This document shows positions 34,136-41,126 of a stretch of DNA of 64,000 nt, piece by piece. The first letter of the stretch is position 1, and the number at the start of each line of letters is the position of its first letter. A program made the translations under genes and the position numbers. The notes under the pieces were generated by a model. That model ran no database searches and was not told the DNA's origin. It saw nothing but the letters and a program-made list of their open reading frames with translations. The stretch comes from a virus, in the IMG/VR virus record IMGVR_UViG_3300025289_000025, positions 26,297 to 90,296 of that record; one strand, 5' to 3'.

Positions 34136-34190
34136 TTGTAACATCCTGTAGATTGAATAATCCTTGTGTGTCCGATTGGAAATGACCTCT
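34125..34190 (-). pseudogene. Displaced duplicate of the 3' end of the 223-residue gene
   Basis: 22 codons in one frame encode R-GHFQS-DTQGLFNLQ-DVTNES and a stop. They match the intact C-terminus KGHFQS-GAEGFFNLL-EIKE of the gene ending at 34411, and the DNA is clearly similar too. A stop lies directly upstream, so it is not expressed. It flanks the GIY-YIG remnant on its far side, as expected if the remnant inserted near the 3' end of the gene and brought its own replacement 3' end. Confidence 0.65.
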
Positions 34191-34201
34191 CTATTTTTAG
34201 T

Positions 34202-34405
34202 TCATTTTTCAATTTTTTTCTCCCTCATTTTTCTATGATATTCTATTTTAGCTTCTGACATTTTTTGTCTAGTTTCTTTGCTCATAGGATGTTCTTGATA
34301 ATATTTTATTTTGAATTCCGATAATTTGGTCTTTCTTTCTTTGCTCCAAGGTTCGTGCATCATTCTATTTATTTTATTAACTATTACATATATCCCAGAA
34401 GCCAT
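34202..34405 (-). pseudogene. GIY-YIG homing endonuclease remnant (deleted core)
   Basis: 67 residues. It starts MASGIYVIVNKINR, the first strand of a GIY-YIG domain, but then jumps to MMHEPWSKERKTKLSEFKIK, a NUMOD3-type DNA-binding tail; the Y-I-G strand and catalytic Arg and Glu are missing. Compare the intact genes at 39682-40437 and 58541-59410. The open frame survives, but the nuclease must be dead. Confidence 0.7.
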
Positions 34406-34410
34406 TATTT

Positions 34411-35082
34411 TTATTCCTTTATTTCCAATAGATTAAAAAACCCCTCTGCTCCCGATTGAAAATGGCCTTTCATATATTTATTCCCTTGTAAAAACCACTC
34501 TAACCCCCTTCTTTTTACGGAGTTGGAGAAAGTATAAAAGCATTCATCTGATTTTTTATGTTTATTTAATAGTCCAATGAAACAAAATTTATTTATGCAA
34601 TGATTTGCAGTCGTCCTGTCAAACTTAAATTCAATTGCTGATTGATCTGGCCCAAATTCTCTTCTAATGAAATCTACAATATCTGGAACTTTTATTTTAG
34701 TTAATTTATTTTCAGAATATATTTTGATAAAATATCGCCACATATACCAACTGAGGCGATCATTAGGATTCACCCCATGATTTTCCACGTAGTCTAAATC
34801 AACTCTCCCCTCCCCATCCATAACTGTTTTTTTGTTGGCCTCTATACAACTTTTAGAATATGCAGTAGAGTCAGGATATTTGGGTTTCTTTGTTCTTTTC
34901 TTTTTTTCCGCAGTTACTTCAAAAGCTAAACGAGAAAATTTAATTGAAACTTCTACTAATCCCATATTGGATTTGGCATGGATGGTAAATTCCTTAACAT
35001 CATCAAGCATTTCGTTGGTTTCTGCATTAACCACTTTAACATCTTTGACCAATCCTGTAGGACTAACAATTTTCAGTTTCAT
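34411..35082 (-). CDS. Hypothetical protein, possible DNA-binding C-terminus
   Basis: 223 residues. The N-terminal 60 residues are strand-rich (MKLKIVSPTGLVKDVKVV), followed by a Lys-rich linker (EKKKRTKKPKYPD) and a helical region with IVDFIRREFGPDQSAIEF and NKFCFIGLLNKHKKSD that reads like a winged helix. Its final 19 residues exist twice in the window (see 34125-34190), so the present 3' end was probably replaced when the GIY-YIG element arrived. Confidence 0.5.
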   Translation of the reverse strand: MKLKIVSPTGLVKDVKVVNAETNEMLDDVKEFTIHAKSNMGLVEVSIKFSRLAFEVTAEKKKRTKKPKYPDSTAYSKSCIEANKKTVMDGEGRVDLDYVENHGVNPNDRLSWYMWRYFIKIYSENKLTKIKVPDIVDFIRREFGPDQSAIEFKFDRTTANHCINKFCFIGLLNKHKKSDECFYTFSNSVKRRGLEWFLQGNKYMKGHFQSGAEGFFNLLEIKE

Positions 35083-35246
35083 TTGGAACCTTTCTTTTTC
35101 TTGGTAGGAATAATTAGAGGAGGTTTATATTCATCTATTAAAGATTGCAAAACTTCTTGTGGGCAACCGCCATTATATTTACAATTGCAAGTAGATGCCC
35201 TTAAATAATCTTTAGCAGCCTTGATCAATTTTTTTGTATAATCCAT
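35079..35246 (-). CDS. Small hypothetical protein (55 aa)
   Basis: Frame from ATG 35246, directly after the upstream stop (TAAATG), to TGA 35079 with an ATGA overlap to the next gene. It begins MDYTKKLIKAAKDYLRAS, has three Cys (TCNCKYNGGC) and a basic end (PTKKKKGSK). The perfect junctions on both sides support it. Confidence 0.5.
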   Translation of the reverse strand: MDYTKKLIKAAKDYLRASTCNCKYNGGCPQEVLQSLIDEYKPPLIIPTKKKKGSK

Positions 35247-35627
35247 TTATTCGCCTTCCGTTAATTCGGCATCTATGGCTGTTTTTTCCACCCACTTATA
35301 TTTACAAGAACAACTACGATGGAGATGCCCTTTTTCTCCGTAGGGGCATTTTAAATTTTCATTTGGTATATAATACGGATATTTTGTTTCTAAATCCCAA
35401 CGTATTCCTAAGCAAAAATAGGTATATATAGGGCTAGAATGACATATAGGGCATTTAGAGTTTTCACAAAAAGGTTGAATAGTTTGCGAAGGAAGGGGGT
35501 TAGGCCATTCTATGGGATTAGTTAGAATACTCCCACATCTTTTACAATGGGTTCCCCCTATTAATATCCCCCTTTTAGGATTGGTAGCAACAGGCTTATG
35601 AATTCCCCAAAAACAACGTAAATTCAT
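35247..35627 (-). CDS. Cys-rich hypothetical protein with several C-x2-C pairs
   Basis: 126 residues. HCKRCGSIL, CPICHSSPIY and CPYGEKGHLHRSCSCKY indicate two zinc sites. It starts MNLRCFWGIHKPVATNP, a W-G-x-H-K opening seen in several small phage proteins. ATGA overlap with the gene upstream. Function unknown. Confidence 0.5.
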   Translation of the reverse strand: MNLRCFWGIHKPVATNPKRGILIGGTHCKRCGSILTNPIEWPNPLPSQTIQPFCENSKCPICHSSPIYTYFCLGIRWDLETKYPYYIPNENLKCPYGEKGHLHRSCSCKYKWVEKTAIDAELTEGE

Positions 35628-36007
35628 ATCCTCGCCTCTGTAAATACTTTATTCCATAATATCGTTATAGGTATTTTCAATTTCCGTACTCCATATTGTT
35701 CTGGAAATCGGATAGCAAATTCCAACTCCCCCGATTCTTTGACTAATACAAATAAAATCATATCGGCCTCTGTTCCCTTATCAAAGTGGAATCTCCCTCT
35801 TCTTCTCTTCCATTTTCCCTTAACACTTTCTGAATGTATCCATTCTTGGCACGATTTTATTTCTATCTTTGCATCTCCCACCGTAACGTCGTATCCAGCT
35901 TTATAATCTGGTTTAATCGGAGGATCTTTGAAAAAGTCCCCCAAATATTTGAGTACTCTTTCGTCAGATTCGCTCCAGTGTCTTGAAAAGAATCCTTTAT
36001 TTTTCAC
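35624..36007 (-). CDS. PD-(D/E)XK nuclease-like protein (putative)
   Basis: 127 residues. GYDVTVGDAKIEIKSCQEW has a D...E-x-K core typical of restriction-endonuclease folds, followed by a Lys/Arg-rich patch and a DMILFVLV strand. It could be a resolvase, a restriction-like enzyme, or an endonuclease that helps neighbouring selfish elements. Overlaps the radical SAM gene by 4 bases. Confidence 0.5.
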   Translation of the reverse strand: MKNKGFFSRHWSESDERVLKYLGDFFKDPPIKPDYKAGYDVTVGDAKIEIKSCQEWIHSESVKGKWKRRRGRFHFDKGTEADMILFVLVKESGELEFAIRFPEQYGVRKLKIPITILWNKVFTEARI

Positions 36008-37704
36008 CGGACCAAATTTTCTAACATTTCTAAGCGGAAGTCAGAACTTTCAATATATCTCCAAACTATATTTCCTTCTCGATCTCTTCCATAAGGTTCA
36101 ATTCCCTGGGCCCAATCCACCTGATATGCTTGATGTCCCCCAAGATTCCACGAATTCTTTACTTCTTGCATTAAGGTTTCTGATAACCACCCCCCACGTT
36201 CCTCTACGAAAGCGTTATATTTCCCCCACGTTACTGGGTGGGGTCCGTTATCCCGAACAAACCTAGCAGCAATCATGTTGTTCCCGTAGGAGAACCCTCC
36301 ACCCAGGGGTAAGTAAACATCTGATACGGAGCAGCAGATTTCATCATTATTGATCGGGGAATTCCCGAAATCGAAGGTGGAAGTTGAAAATCCCTCGGAT
36401 TTCATCATTTTCATAAATTCTCCTAAAATCAAAGAACCCAACCACTGACTATCTGACATTAGCAAAAACATTCTACGAAAATCTATTCCTTCCATTTCCA
36501 TTTGGCGTTCAACTCCAGGGGCAGAAGCGGAGTAGCTATATGTATCAAAAGTGATATGTTTAATCCCTGCTTCCCTGACTCCCTGTATCCATTTTTGAAC
36601 ATAATAAGGATCATCGTTCACAAAGACCATGAATGGCTCGATCCTTGCGACAACCCTAACCCCTGCATCCGTAAGGGCTTTTACAGCAAGCATGCGTTTC
36701 TCAAAAGACGGGGCGCCAGGTTCCAACTTTTTATTTAGAATACCATCTGAAGATATCGCCGTCATATGAACAGCAGCACCACCTTTATTATCTGCTAGTG
36801 CCCTAACGTAATCTTCTCTTCCGATTAACGCAGACTTAGTGTTCACCATTATGGGATATGCAATATCAGATAAATATTGCATAAAATTCAAACTGATTCC
36901 TTTTTGAGCTTCGATAGGAAGAAAATCTTCAAATCGAATTCCTAGACGGATGGGAATTTGTAGACTGATTGCTTTATTTAATTCTGGGCCATCTATTTTC
37001 TTTCCCCTATATGGCATTAATTTATCCATCTCTGCTCGAAAGTATTCTGGACGGCAGTGGCGTATTCCAATTTCCTTGGGGTTATCAAAGAATGAAGTAT
37101 AAAGAGAACTGCGAAAAGAGTCCGCAAAACAATTATGTACAAGAATTCCCTCTGCAAAATAATTATTATTAGGTTGACACTCAAAATTATAGACTATTTT
37201 TTTACCACTAGTTTTTGCTCTAGATATAGATTCAATTCTACTCCATTCCCATTTAGAAACACTATTAGATTTAGAATAATATGGGGATATCATCATATCA
37301 TGCATATTTAATTTATTTGCTTCTATCCAACCCCTAGTAGTAAATATTGTATGCTCTGGGGTTAACTTTAGAATATTATTTTTAGTTTTGATAACTATTA
37401 AGTCTTCGGTAGCTCTGCTCATTATTTTTTGAACGATTGATTTTTCTTCTATCAATAAACTATTATAAGTATTTAGAGAAACAACCTCATCTCCCTCTTT
37501 AATTTTTTCTATATTCTTTTTTATACCATTCCACATTTGTATTTTGGTTTTAGGAGGTAAACAATATTTGCATGCGTAGCTGCAATTATGAACTAATTGG
37601 GAAGATGCAAAGAAATTGCTATTTCTATCTACAGTTAAATCAAATACAGCAGTAGGTTTACTAATTTTCCGTAGACTTTTTATTTTCTTAAATCTAGTTT
37701 GCAT
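36004..37704 (-). CDS. SplB-like radical SAM protein A, C-terminal part: IntC + [4Fe-4S] motif interrupted by a second intein
   Basis: 566 residues with four parts. Residues 1-40 are the C-terminal half of a split intein (FDLTVDRNSN...QLVHN). Residues 41-47 are extein, CSYACKY. Residues 48-191 are a continuous 144-residue intein. From residue 192 (CFADSFRSS) the extein resumes to the end with SplB/radical SAM features (LEPGAPSFEKRMLAVKAL, DAGVRVVARIEPF). Joined, the catalytic motif becomes C-S-Y-A-C-K-Y-C, the C-x3-C-x2-C site for the SAM-binding cluster. Together with 91 residues from the upstream ORF the mature protein has about 473 residues. SplB proteins are radical SAM enzymes related to spore photoproduct lyase; the substrate here is unknown. 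Activity needs one trans-splice and one cis-splice. Confidence 0.85.
   Translation of the reverse strand: MQTRFKKIKSLRKISKPTAVFDLTVDRNSNFFASSQLVHNCSYACKYCLPPKTKIQMWNGIKKNIEKIKEGDEVVSLNTYNSLLIEEKSIVQKIMSRATEDLIVIKTKNNILKLTPEHTIFTTRGWIEANKLNMHDMMISPYYSKSNSVSKWEWSRIESISRAKTSGKKIVYNFECQPNNNYFAEGILVHNCFADSFRSSLYTSFFDNPKEIGIRHCRPEYFRAEMDKLMPYRGKKIDGPELNKAISLQIPIRLGIRFEDFLPIEAQKGISLNFMQYLSDIAYPIMVNTKSALIGREDYVRALADNKGGAAVHMTAISSDGILNKKLEPGAPSFEKRMLAVKALTDAGVRVVARIEPFMVFVNDDPYYVQKWIQGVREAGIKHITFDTYSYSASAPGVERQMEMEGIDFRRMFLLMSDSQWLGSLILGEFMKMMKSEGFSTSTFDFGNSPINNDEICCSVSDVYLPLGGGFSYGNNMIAARFVRDNGPHPVTWGKYNAFVEERGGWLSETLMQEVKNSWNLGGHQAYQVDWAQGIEPYGRDREGNIVWRYIESSDFRLEMLENLVR
37132..37563 (-). other. Continuous mini-intein before the third cluster Cys of radical SAM protein A
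   Basis: 144 residues. It starts with Cys (CLPPKTKIQMWNG), block A has IKEGDEVVSL, block B LTPEHTIFTTRGW, block F VYNFECQPNNNYF and it ends ILVHN followed by Cys. No endonuclease domain. Its site matches, residue for residue, the split intein of radical SAM protein B, and the two are similar where they can be aligned (KWEWSRIESI against KWVEISKV). Confidence 0.85.
37585..37704 (-). other. Split intein A, C-terminal half (IntC)
   Basis: 40 residues: blocks F and G (AVFDLTVDRNSNFFASSQLV then H-N), followed by extein Cys, the first cluster Cys. It partners the 92-residue IntN at 38839-39117. Confidence 0.85.
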
Positions 37705-38839
37705 TTATTAAAATCTCCCTGATTTTTCCAATGTAAATAGTTTTAGGGGAAGAAACTGTTTTAAGTTCGTCAATGGCTTTTAAAATAGTTTTATCCACAT
37801 CTTTAGCAAAAATAGAATTAGTGTCTATTCTTATGACTGATATTTGAAATAATTTATCTACATAATCATCTCTTTTACGATCTCTTTTTATCCCCTCTTC
37901 TGAATAATGGTCACTATAACCATCGTATTCTATAATTATTTTAAAATCCGGCAAATAAGCATCGGCAAGAATATAAGAAAAATCTAATTGTCCCAATTGA
38001 AAGAAGCACTCCGGTTCGTATTTAAATCCCATAGAATCTAAATATTCATAAAGTTTCCTTTGCCCTTCGGATATCCCCCCGTTTTTCTTTATGGTTTCTT
38101 TTGCTTTAGCCCAAACTAGTCTAGCAGTTTCTGGATCCTTCATGGGATTGTTATTAGATAACATTCTATTCTTAGCATCCAAACGTTCTCTTCCTTTATT
38201 AGGATGTACATAACCATCTAAAGCACAAGTTCTTTTATAAGACTCGATCATTCTATTTCTTATCTCCAGAACCTTCATGGGGTTATCTTCCTTCATTCTA
38301 GCAGAAGCTATATCCTTGGCTTCCTCAGACATTTTGCTAGGTTTTCCTAATAAATCAGGCCTTAATCTACCTTTATTTGGGTGAACAAAATTAGGATCAT
38401 TTAATGTTTTCATTAGAGATTCATGACTTTTATTTTTAATCTCTTCATCTTTCATAGGATTATTTTCTTTCATTCTAACAGAGGCATTTTCTTTCATTTT
38501 CTTTGTCCAAATTGCCCCCGGTTTTCCCGTCCGGGATTTTGATATCCTTTCCCTAGTCTGTTCTGAACAAATTCTTCTTCTATTAGCATCTCCTATTTTT
38601 TTCTTAACTTCTTCTCTGCAGGCAGGATTAGTATCTCCGAACATACTATCATATTTTCCTTGCTTCCATTGTTCTTTCTTTATTTCAGATTGAATTTGTC
38701 GGGATTCTTCTGATATTCCATTTCTGATAGCTTCTTTTTCTTTTTCTGTCCTTGGAATACCTTTATTCCAAGCTGCTTGCACCCCTGTTTTCCCTTTATT
38801 CCAAGGAATGCAGCCTTTGGCTGGTCCTCGTTTACCCAT
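37694..38839 (-). CDS. Free-standing EDxHD-type homing endonuclease inside split intein A
   Basis: 381 residues between the two halves of split intein A. The first 250 residues are NUMOD3-like DNA-binding repeats (MKENNPMKDEEIKNKSHES, HPNKGR, NNNPMKDPETA). The last 120 are a VSR/PD-(D/E)XK-like nuclease: DAYLPDFKIIIEYDGYSDH, K-R-D-R-K-R-D-D, ISVIRI. The family is known from fractured phage genes with split inteins. It overlaps the IntN ORF by one base and the IntC ORF by 11, so the three ORFs are translated in series. It is related to the gene at 44557-45537. Confidence 0.8.
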   Translation of the reverse strand: MGKRGPAKGCIPWNKGKTGVQAAWNKGIPRTEKEKEAIRNGISEESRQIQSEIKKEQWKQGKYDSMFGDTNPACREEVKKKIGDANRRRICSEQTRERISKSRTGKPGAIWTKKMKENASVRMKENNPMKDEEIKNKSHESLMKTLNDPNFVHPNKGRLRPDLLGKPSKMSEEAKDIASARMKEDNPMKVLEIRNRMIESYKRTCALDGYVHPNKGRERLDAKNRMLSNNNPMKDPETARLVWAKAKETIKKNGGISEGQRKLYEYLDSMGFKYEPECFFQLGQLDFSYILADAYLPDFKIIIEYDGYSDHYSEEGIKRDRKRDDYVDKLFQISVIRIDTNSIFAKDVDKTILKAIDELKTVSSPKTIYIGKIREILINAN

Positions 38840-39117
38840 TAATATATCTCCAAAAGTAAGTCGTCTTCATTAAGTTGCCCGGCTTCTACCCACCCTCGTT
38901 TGGTAAAAATTTGGTGATCTTCCGTAACAACTAGAAGTCCTTTTTCAGTTTCTATTTCTACTAAATTAGTTTTTTCTGAAGAAGATGATAACAAAACTTG
39001 GGTAAACTCTACTTTTTTGGTCGATTCGTTATATGAGGCTATCTCATCCCCCACCTTTATATCTTCAATTTTTTTGAATCCTGTTTTAGTAGTAATCAAT
39101 TGACCTTTTGCTATGCA
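38839..39117 (-). other. Split intein A, N-terminal half (IntN)
   Basis: 92 residues with Cys1 and blocks A and B intact. It is separated from its IntC by the homing endonuclease gene. Similar to IntN B at 45527-45808 (both have RGWVEAG followed by a short acidic/hydrophobic end). Confidence 0.85.
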
Positions 39118-39390
39118 GTATAGTGCATCATAAACATCTGCATTAAGGGGCATGGGGCAATGATTTTTTCTTAGGCTCACTTCAAGGAAAGAAGTAATTT
39201 CATCTTTATTGAGCAATCTTTGTTTTATTTCAAATTTTTCACTATCGAATGAAAATTCCTTGTATCCAATTTTTCTACCCTTTTCTTTAACTAGTCCTTT
39301 ATGTTTTTCTAGAAAGTCCAGCATTCCTCTTCTTGGGATGATGTTCTTCACCAGTTCACGCAACTCCCAATATCCGTTAAATAATTTCAT
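38839..39390 (-). CDS. SplB-like radical SAM protein A, N-terminal part fused to IntN
   Basis: 183 residues. Residues 1-91 are the N-extein (MKLFNGYWELRELVKNI...PLNADVYDALY), containing the start of the radical SAM protein. Residues 92-183 are an N-terminal intein half: CIAKGQLITTKTGFKKIEDI (block A), GLLVVTEDHQIFTKRGW (block B, T-x2-H), ending DDLLLEIY and a stop. Splicing with the IntC at 37585-37704 would join DALY to CSYACKY, placing the junction immediately before the first Cys of the cluster motif. Confidence 0.85.
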   Translation of the reverse strand: MKLFNGYWELRELVKNIIPRRGMLDFLEKHKGLVKEKGRKIGYKEFSFDSEKFEIKQRLLNKDEITSFLEVSLRKNHCPMPLNADVYDALYCIAKGQLITTKTGFKKIEDIKVGDEIASYNESTKKVEFTQVLLSSSSEKTNLVEIETEKGLLVVTEDHQIFTKRGWVEAGQLNEDDLLLEIY

Positions 39391-39685
39391 TTATTTTAAT
39401 ATCTCCTATTTCTTCTTCCAATTCATTTTCATCAAATTCGTCAATATCAATTTCTATTTTATACCAATATCTGAAAAATGCTTTTTTCAATTTTCTTTTA
39501 AATGCTAACGCCTCTAACTTAGTATCGAATAACCATTCCATATCCCTATACATAATTCCTTCGTCATCATATGTCCCCGCTGCCCACCAATGTTTACTAT
39601 CTTCGGCCATAGCCAAATCGCTTACAAATTTCCATTCTTCCATATTAGAAACTTCAATATTTAAAGTCAATTCGTATTTGGTCAA
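39377..39685 (-). CDS. Small acidic hypothetical protein
   Basis: 102 residues, with an Asp/Glu-rich C-terminus (IDIDEFDENELEEEIGDI) and an aromatic centre (DSKHWWAAGTYDDEG). It overlaps the radical SAM N-half by 14 bases and the GIY-YIG gene by 4. Unknown function. Confidence 0.5.
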   Translation of the reverse strand: MTKYELTLNIEVSNMEEWKFVSDLAMAEDSKHWWAAGTYDDEGIMYRDMEWLFDTKLEALAFKRKLKKAFFRYWYKIEIDIDEFDENELEEEIGDIKINEII

Positions 39686-40437
39686 TGATTCGCTCTTTTC
39701 TTAGCTGCTATTCTCATCTTTATTTTAGTTTCTTCAGATTTTGGTTTTCCTTTACCGGATAAACTCATTTTTTTCTTAGTCTCCTCAGAAAGAGGTTTTC
39801 CTTTTAAAGCTAAACTTATTTTTTCTTTATGTTCTTTAGAAAGATGTTTTCCTTTATTAGCTAAACTTAATTTTCTTTTTAACTCCTCCGAAAGAATATG
39901 TTTTCCTTTATTGGCCAAACCTATTTTTGCTTTAGTTTCTTCAGAAGGATGTTTTCCTATATGTATTAAACTCATTCTTTTTCTAGTTTCTTCTGTATGG
40001 TGTTTCCCAAATAAAGGGTGATTTTCTCCTTTATTAGCTAAACTTATTTTCCCCCTCGTTTCTTCTGAATTTATTTTTCCATTATGAGCTAAACTTATTT
40101 TTTTCTTAGTTTTTTCTGTATGCTTATACCCCAAAGTAGAACTAGCATATCTACAAATATCATATCCATATATTCGATCATATGATTTATAAAAGTCTTT
40201 CCAATATTGTTCCCTAGTAGTTAATTGATCTAAATATTTAATTATTTCTATTACCATAAATACAAAAGATTCTTCCCCATATTTATAATAAGCTGCTTGT
40301 ATATGTTTAGTATGTTTTCCCTTACGAAGTTCCGTCAAATGTTGATTCCATCTGTTATACACGTCTTTAGAAGATCCTATATATTTCTTTCCGTTGATTC
40401 TATTAAGAATCATATATACCCCAGATATTCTTTTCAT
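39682..40437 (-). CDS. GIY-YIG homing endonuclease with NUMOD3 repeats (intact)
   Basis: 251 residues. GIY-YIG core: SGVYMILNRINGKKYIGSSK (GVY...YIG), followed by catalytic Arg in VYNRWNQHL and a later REQYWKDFYKSY. Residues 105-245 hold seven or eight NUMOD3-type units (SEETKAKIGLANKGKH and variants) that bind DNA along the minor groove. A free-standing selfish gene placed between two small hypothetical genes. It overlaps the gene downstream by 4 bases. Confidence 0.85.
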   Translation of the reverse strand: MKRISGVYMILNRINGKKYIGSSKDVYNRWNQHLTELRKGKHTKHIQAAYYKYGEESFVFMVIEIIKYLDQLTTREQYWKDFYKSYDRIYGYDICRYASSTLGYKHTEKTKKKISLAHNGKINSEETRGKISLANKGENHPLFGKHHTEETRKRMSLIHIGKHPSEETKAKIGLANKGKHILSEELKRKLSLANKGKHLSKEHKEKISLALKGKPLSEETKKKMSLSGKGKPKSEETKIKMRIAAKKRANH

Positions 40438-40493
40438 TTAAAGCCCTATCATCGTATTTTATTTCTCAAACCCATCCATATATTCTCGTTTGG

Positions 40494-40754
40494 TCAATTA
40501 TCTCTCCTTCCTTGTCCGGGGGGAGAATTAGTTGGTCTTGGAGTAGTAGGAGGGGAATTCCATCCCCCTTTGCACATATTGTTAAGGGGAGTAGGGGGTG
40601 GCGGAGGGGTTGGAACGTTAGGCATTTTAGTAGGCATTCTAGGTTGGTAACTTCTTCGTTTGTATTTTCTTTCCCCAGCCCCCCATAAATAGCACACTAA
40701 TCCCCAAGCTAGAAAAAGGATGAGGTCTTCCCAAGTATACATCGTAACGTGCAC
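40494..40754 (-). CDS. Small membrane protein with Pro-rich tail
   Basis: 86 residues from GTG 40754 (GGGAGGG about 9 bases upstream) or 82 from ATG 40742. One membrane segment (DLILFLAWGLVCYLW), then a basic stretch (GERKYKRRSYQP) and a Pro-rich C-terminus (NVPTPPPPPTPLN). The Pro-rich part could span periplasm or bind a partner. The recurrent TCCTGTAGTA box is just upstream. Confidence 0.45.
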   Translation of the reverse strand: MHVTMYTWEDLILFLAWGLVCYLWGAGERKYKRRSYQPRMPTKMPNVPTPPPPPTPLNNMCKGGWNSPPTTPRPTNSPPGQGRRDN

Positions 40755-40773
40755 TATATATCGCCCTCCCTAT

Positions 40774-40802
40774 ATATACTACAGGATTTCTTGTCGTTTC
40801 AC
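40774..40802 (-). promoter_or_regulatory. Recurrent AATCCTGTAGTATA box (copy 2)
   Basis: On the minus strand GTGAAA (40802-40797), 17 bases, GTATAT (40779-40774), with AAATCCTGTAGTATAT spanning the 3' part. Sequence and spacing match copy 1. The Shine-Dalgarno of the next gene follows within ten bases. Confidence 0.45.
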
Positions 40803-40819
40803 CCTAAAATTTATAATAT

Positions 40820-41125
40820 TTATTGTATATCTTCATATATTGGCACGGTCACGCATCTCCTCGCCCTTTTTCCATCCCAAGTTTTTGGTAAAAAACAAGC
40901 TCCCATATCCTCTTTCGTTTTGATATTTACTACGATCATTATTAATTTTTTAACCACCAAAAGTGGTCCCTTTTCATCCAATGTATATGTTACTGTATAA
41001 TAAGTTCCTTTTGGAATTCTCTTGATAAATTGAAGAACTTCCCATTTAGCTGTATACAATCTTTGATTATCAACCTCTAGCATATCATTATTTATTAAAA
41101 TAGTTCTAGTCACCGAAATTCCCAT
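40820..41125 (-). CDS. Small hypothetical protein
   Basis: 101 residues, strand-rich with basic patches (SVTRTILINNDMLEVDNQRL, ...PKTWDGKRARRCVTVP). It starts right after the stop of the decarboxylase gene, so it closes that operon. No family recognised. Confidence 0.5.
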   Translation of the reverse strand: MGISVTRTILINNDMLEVDNQRLYTAKWEVLQFIKRIPKGTYYTVTYTLDEKGPLLVVKKLIMIVVNIKTKEDMGACFLPKTWDGKRARRCVTVPIYEDIQ

Positions 41126-41126
41126 T

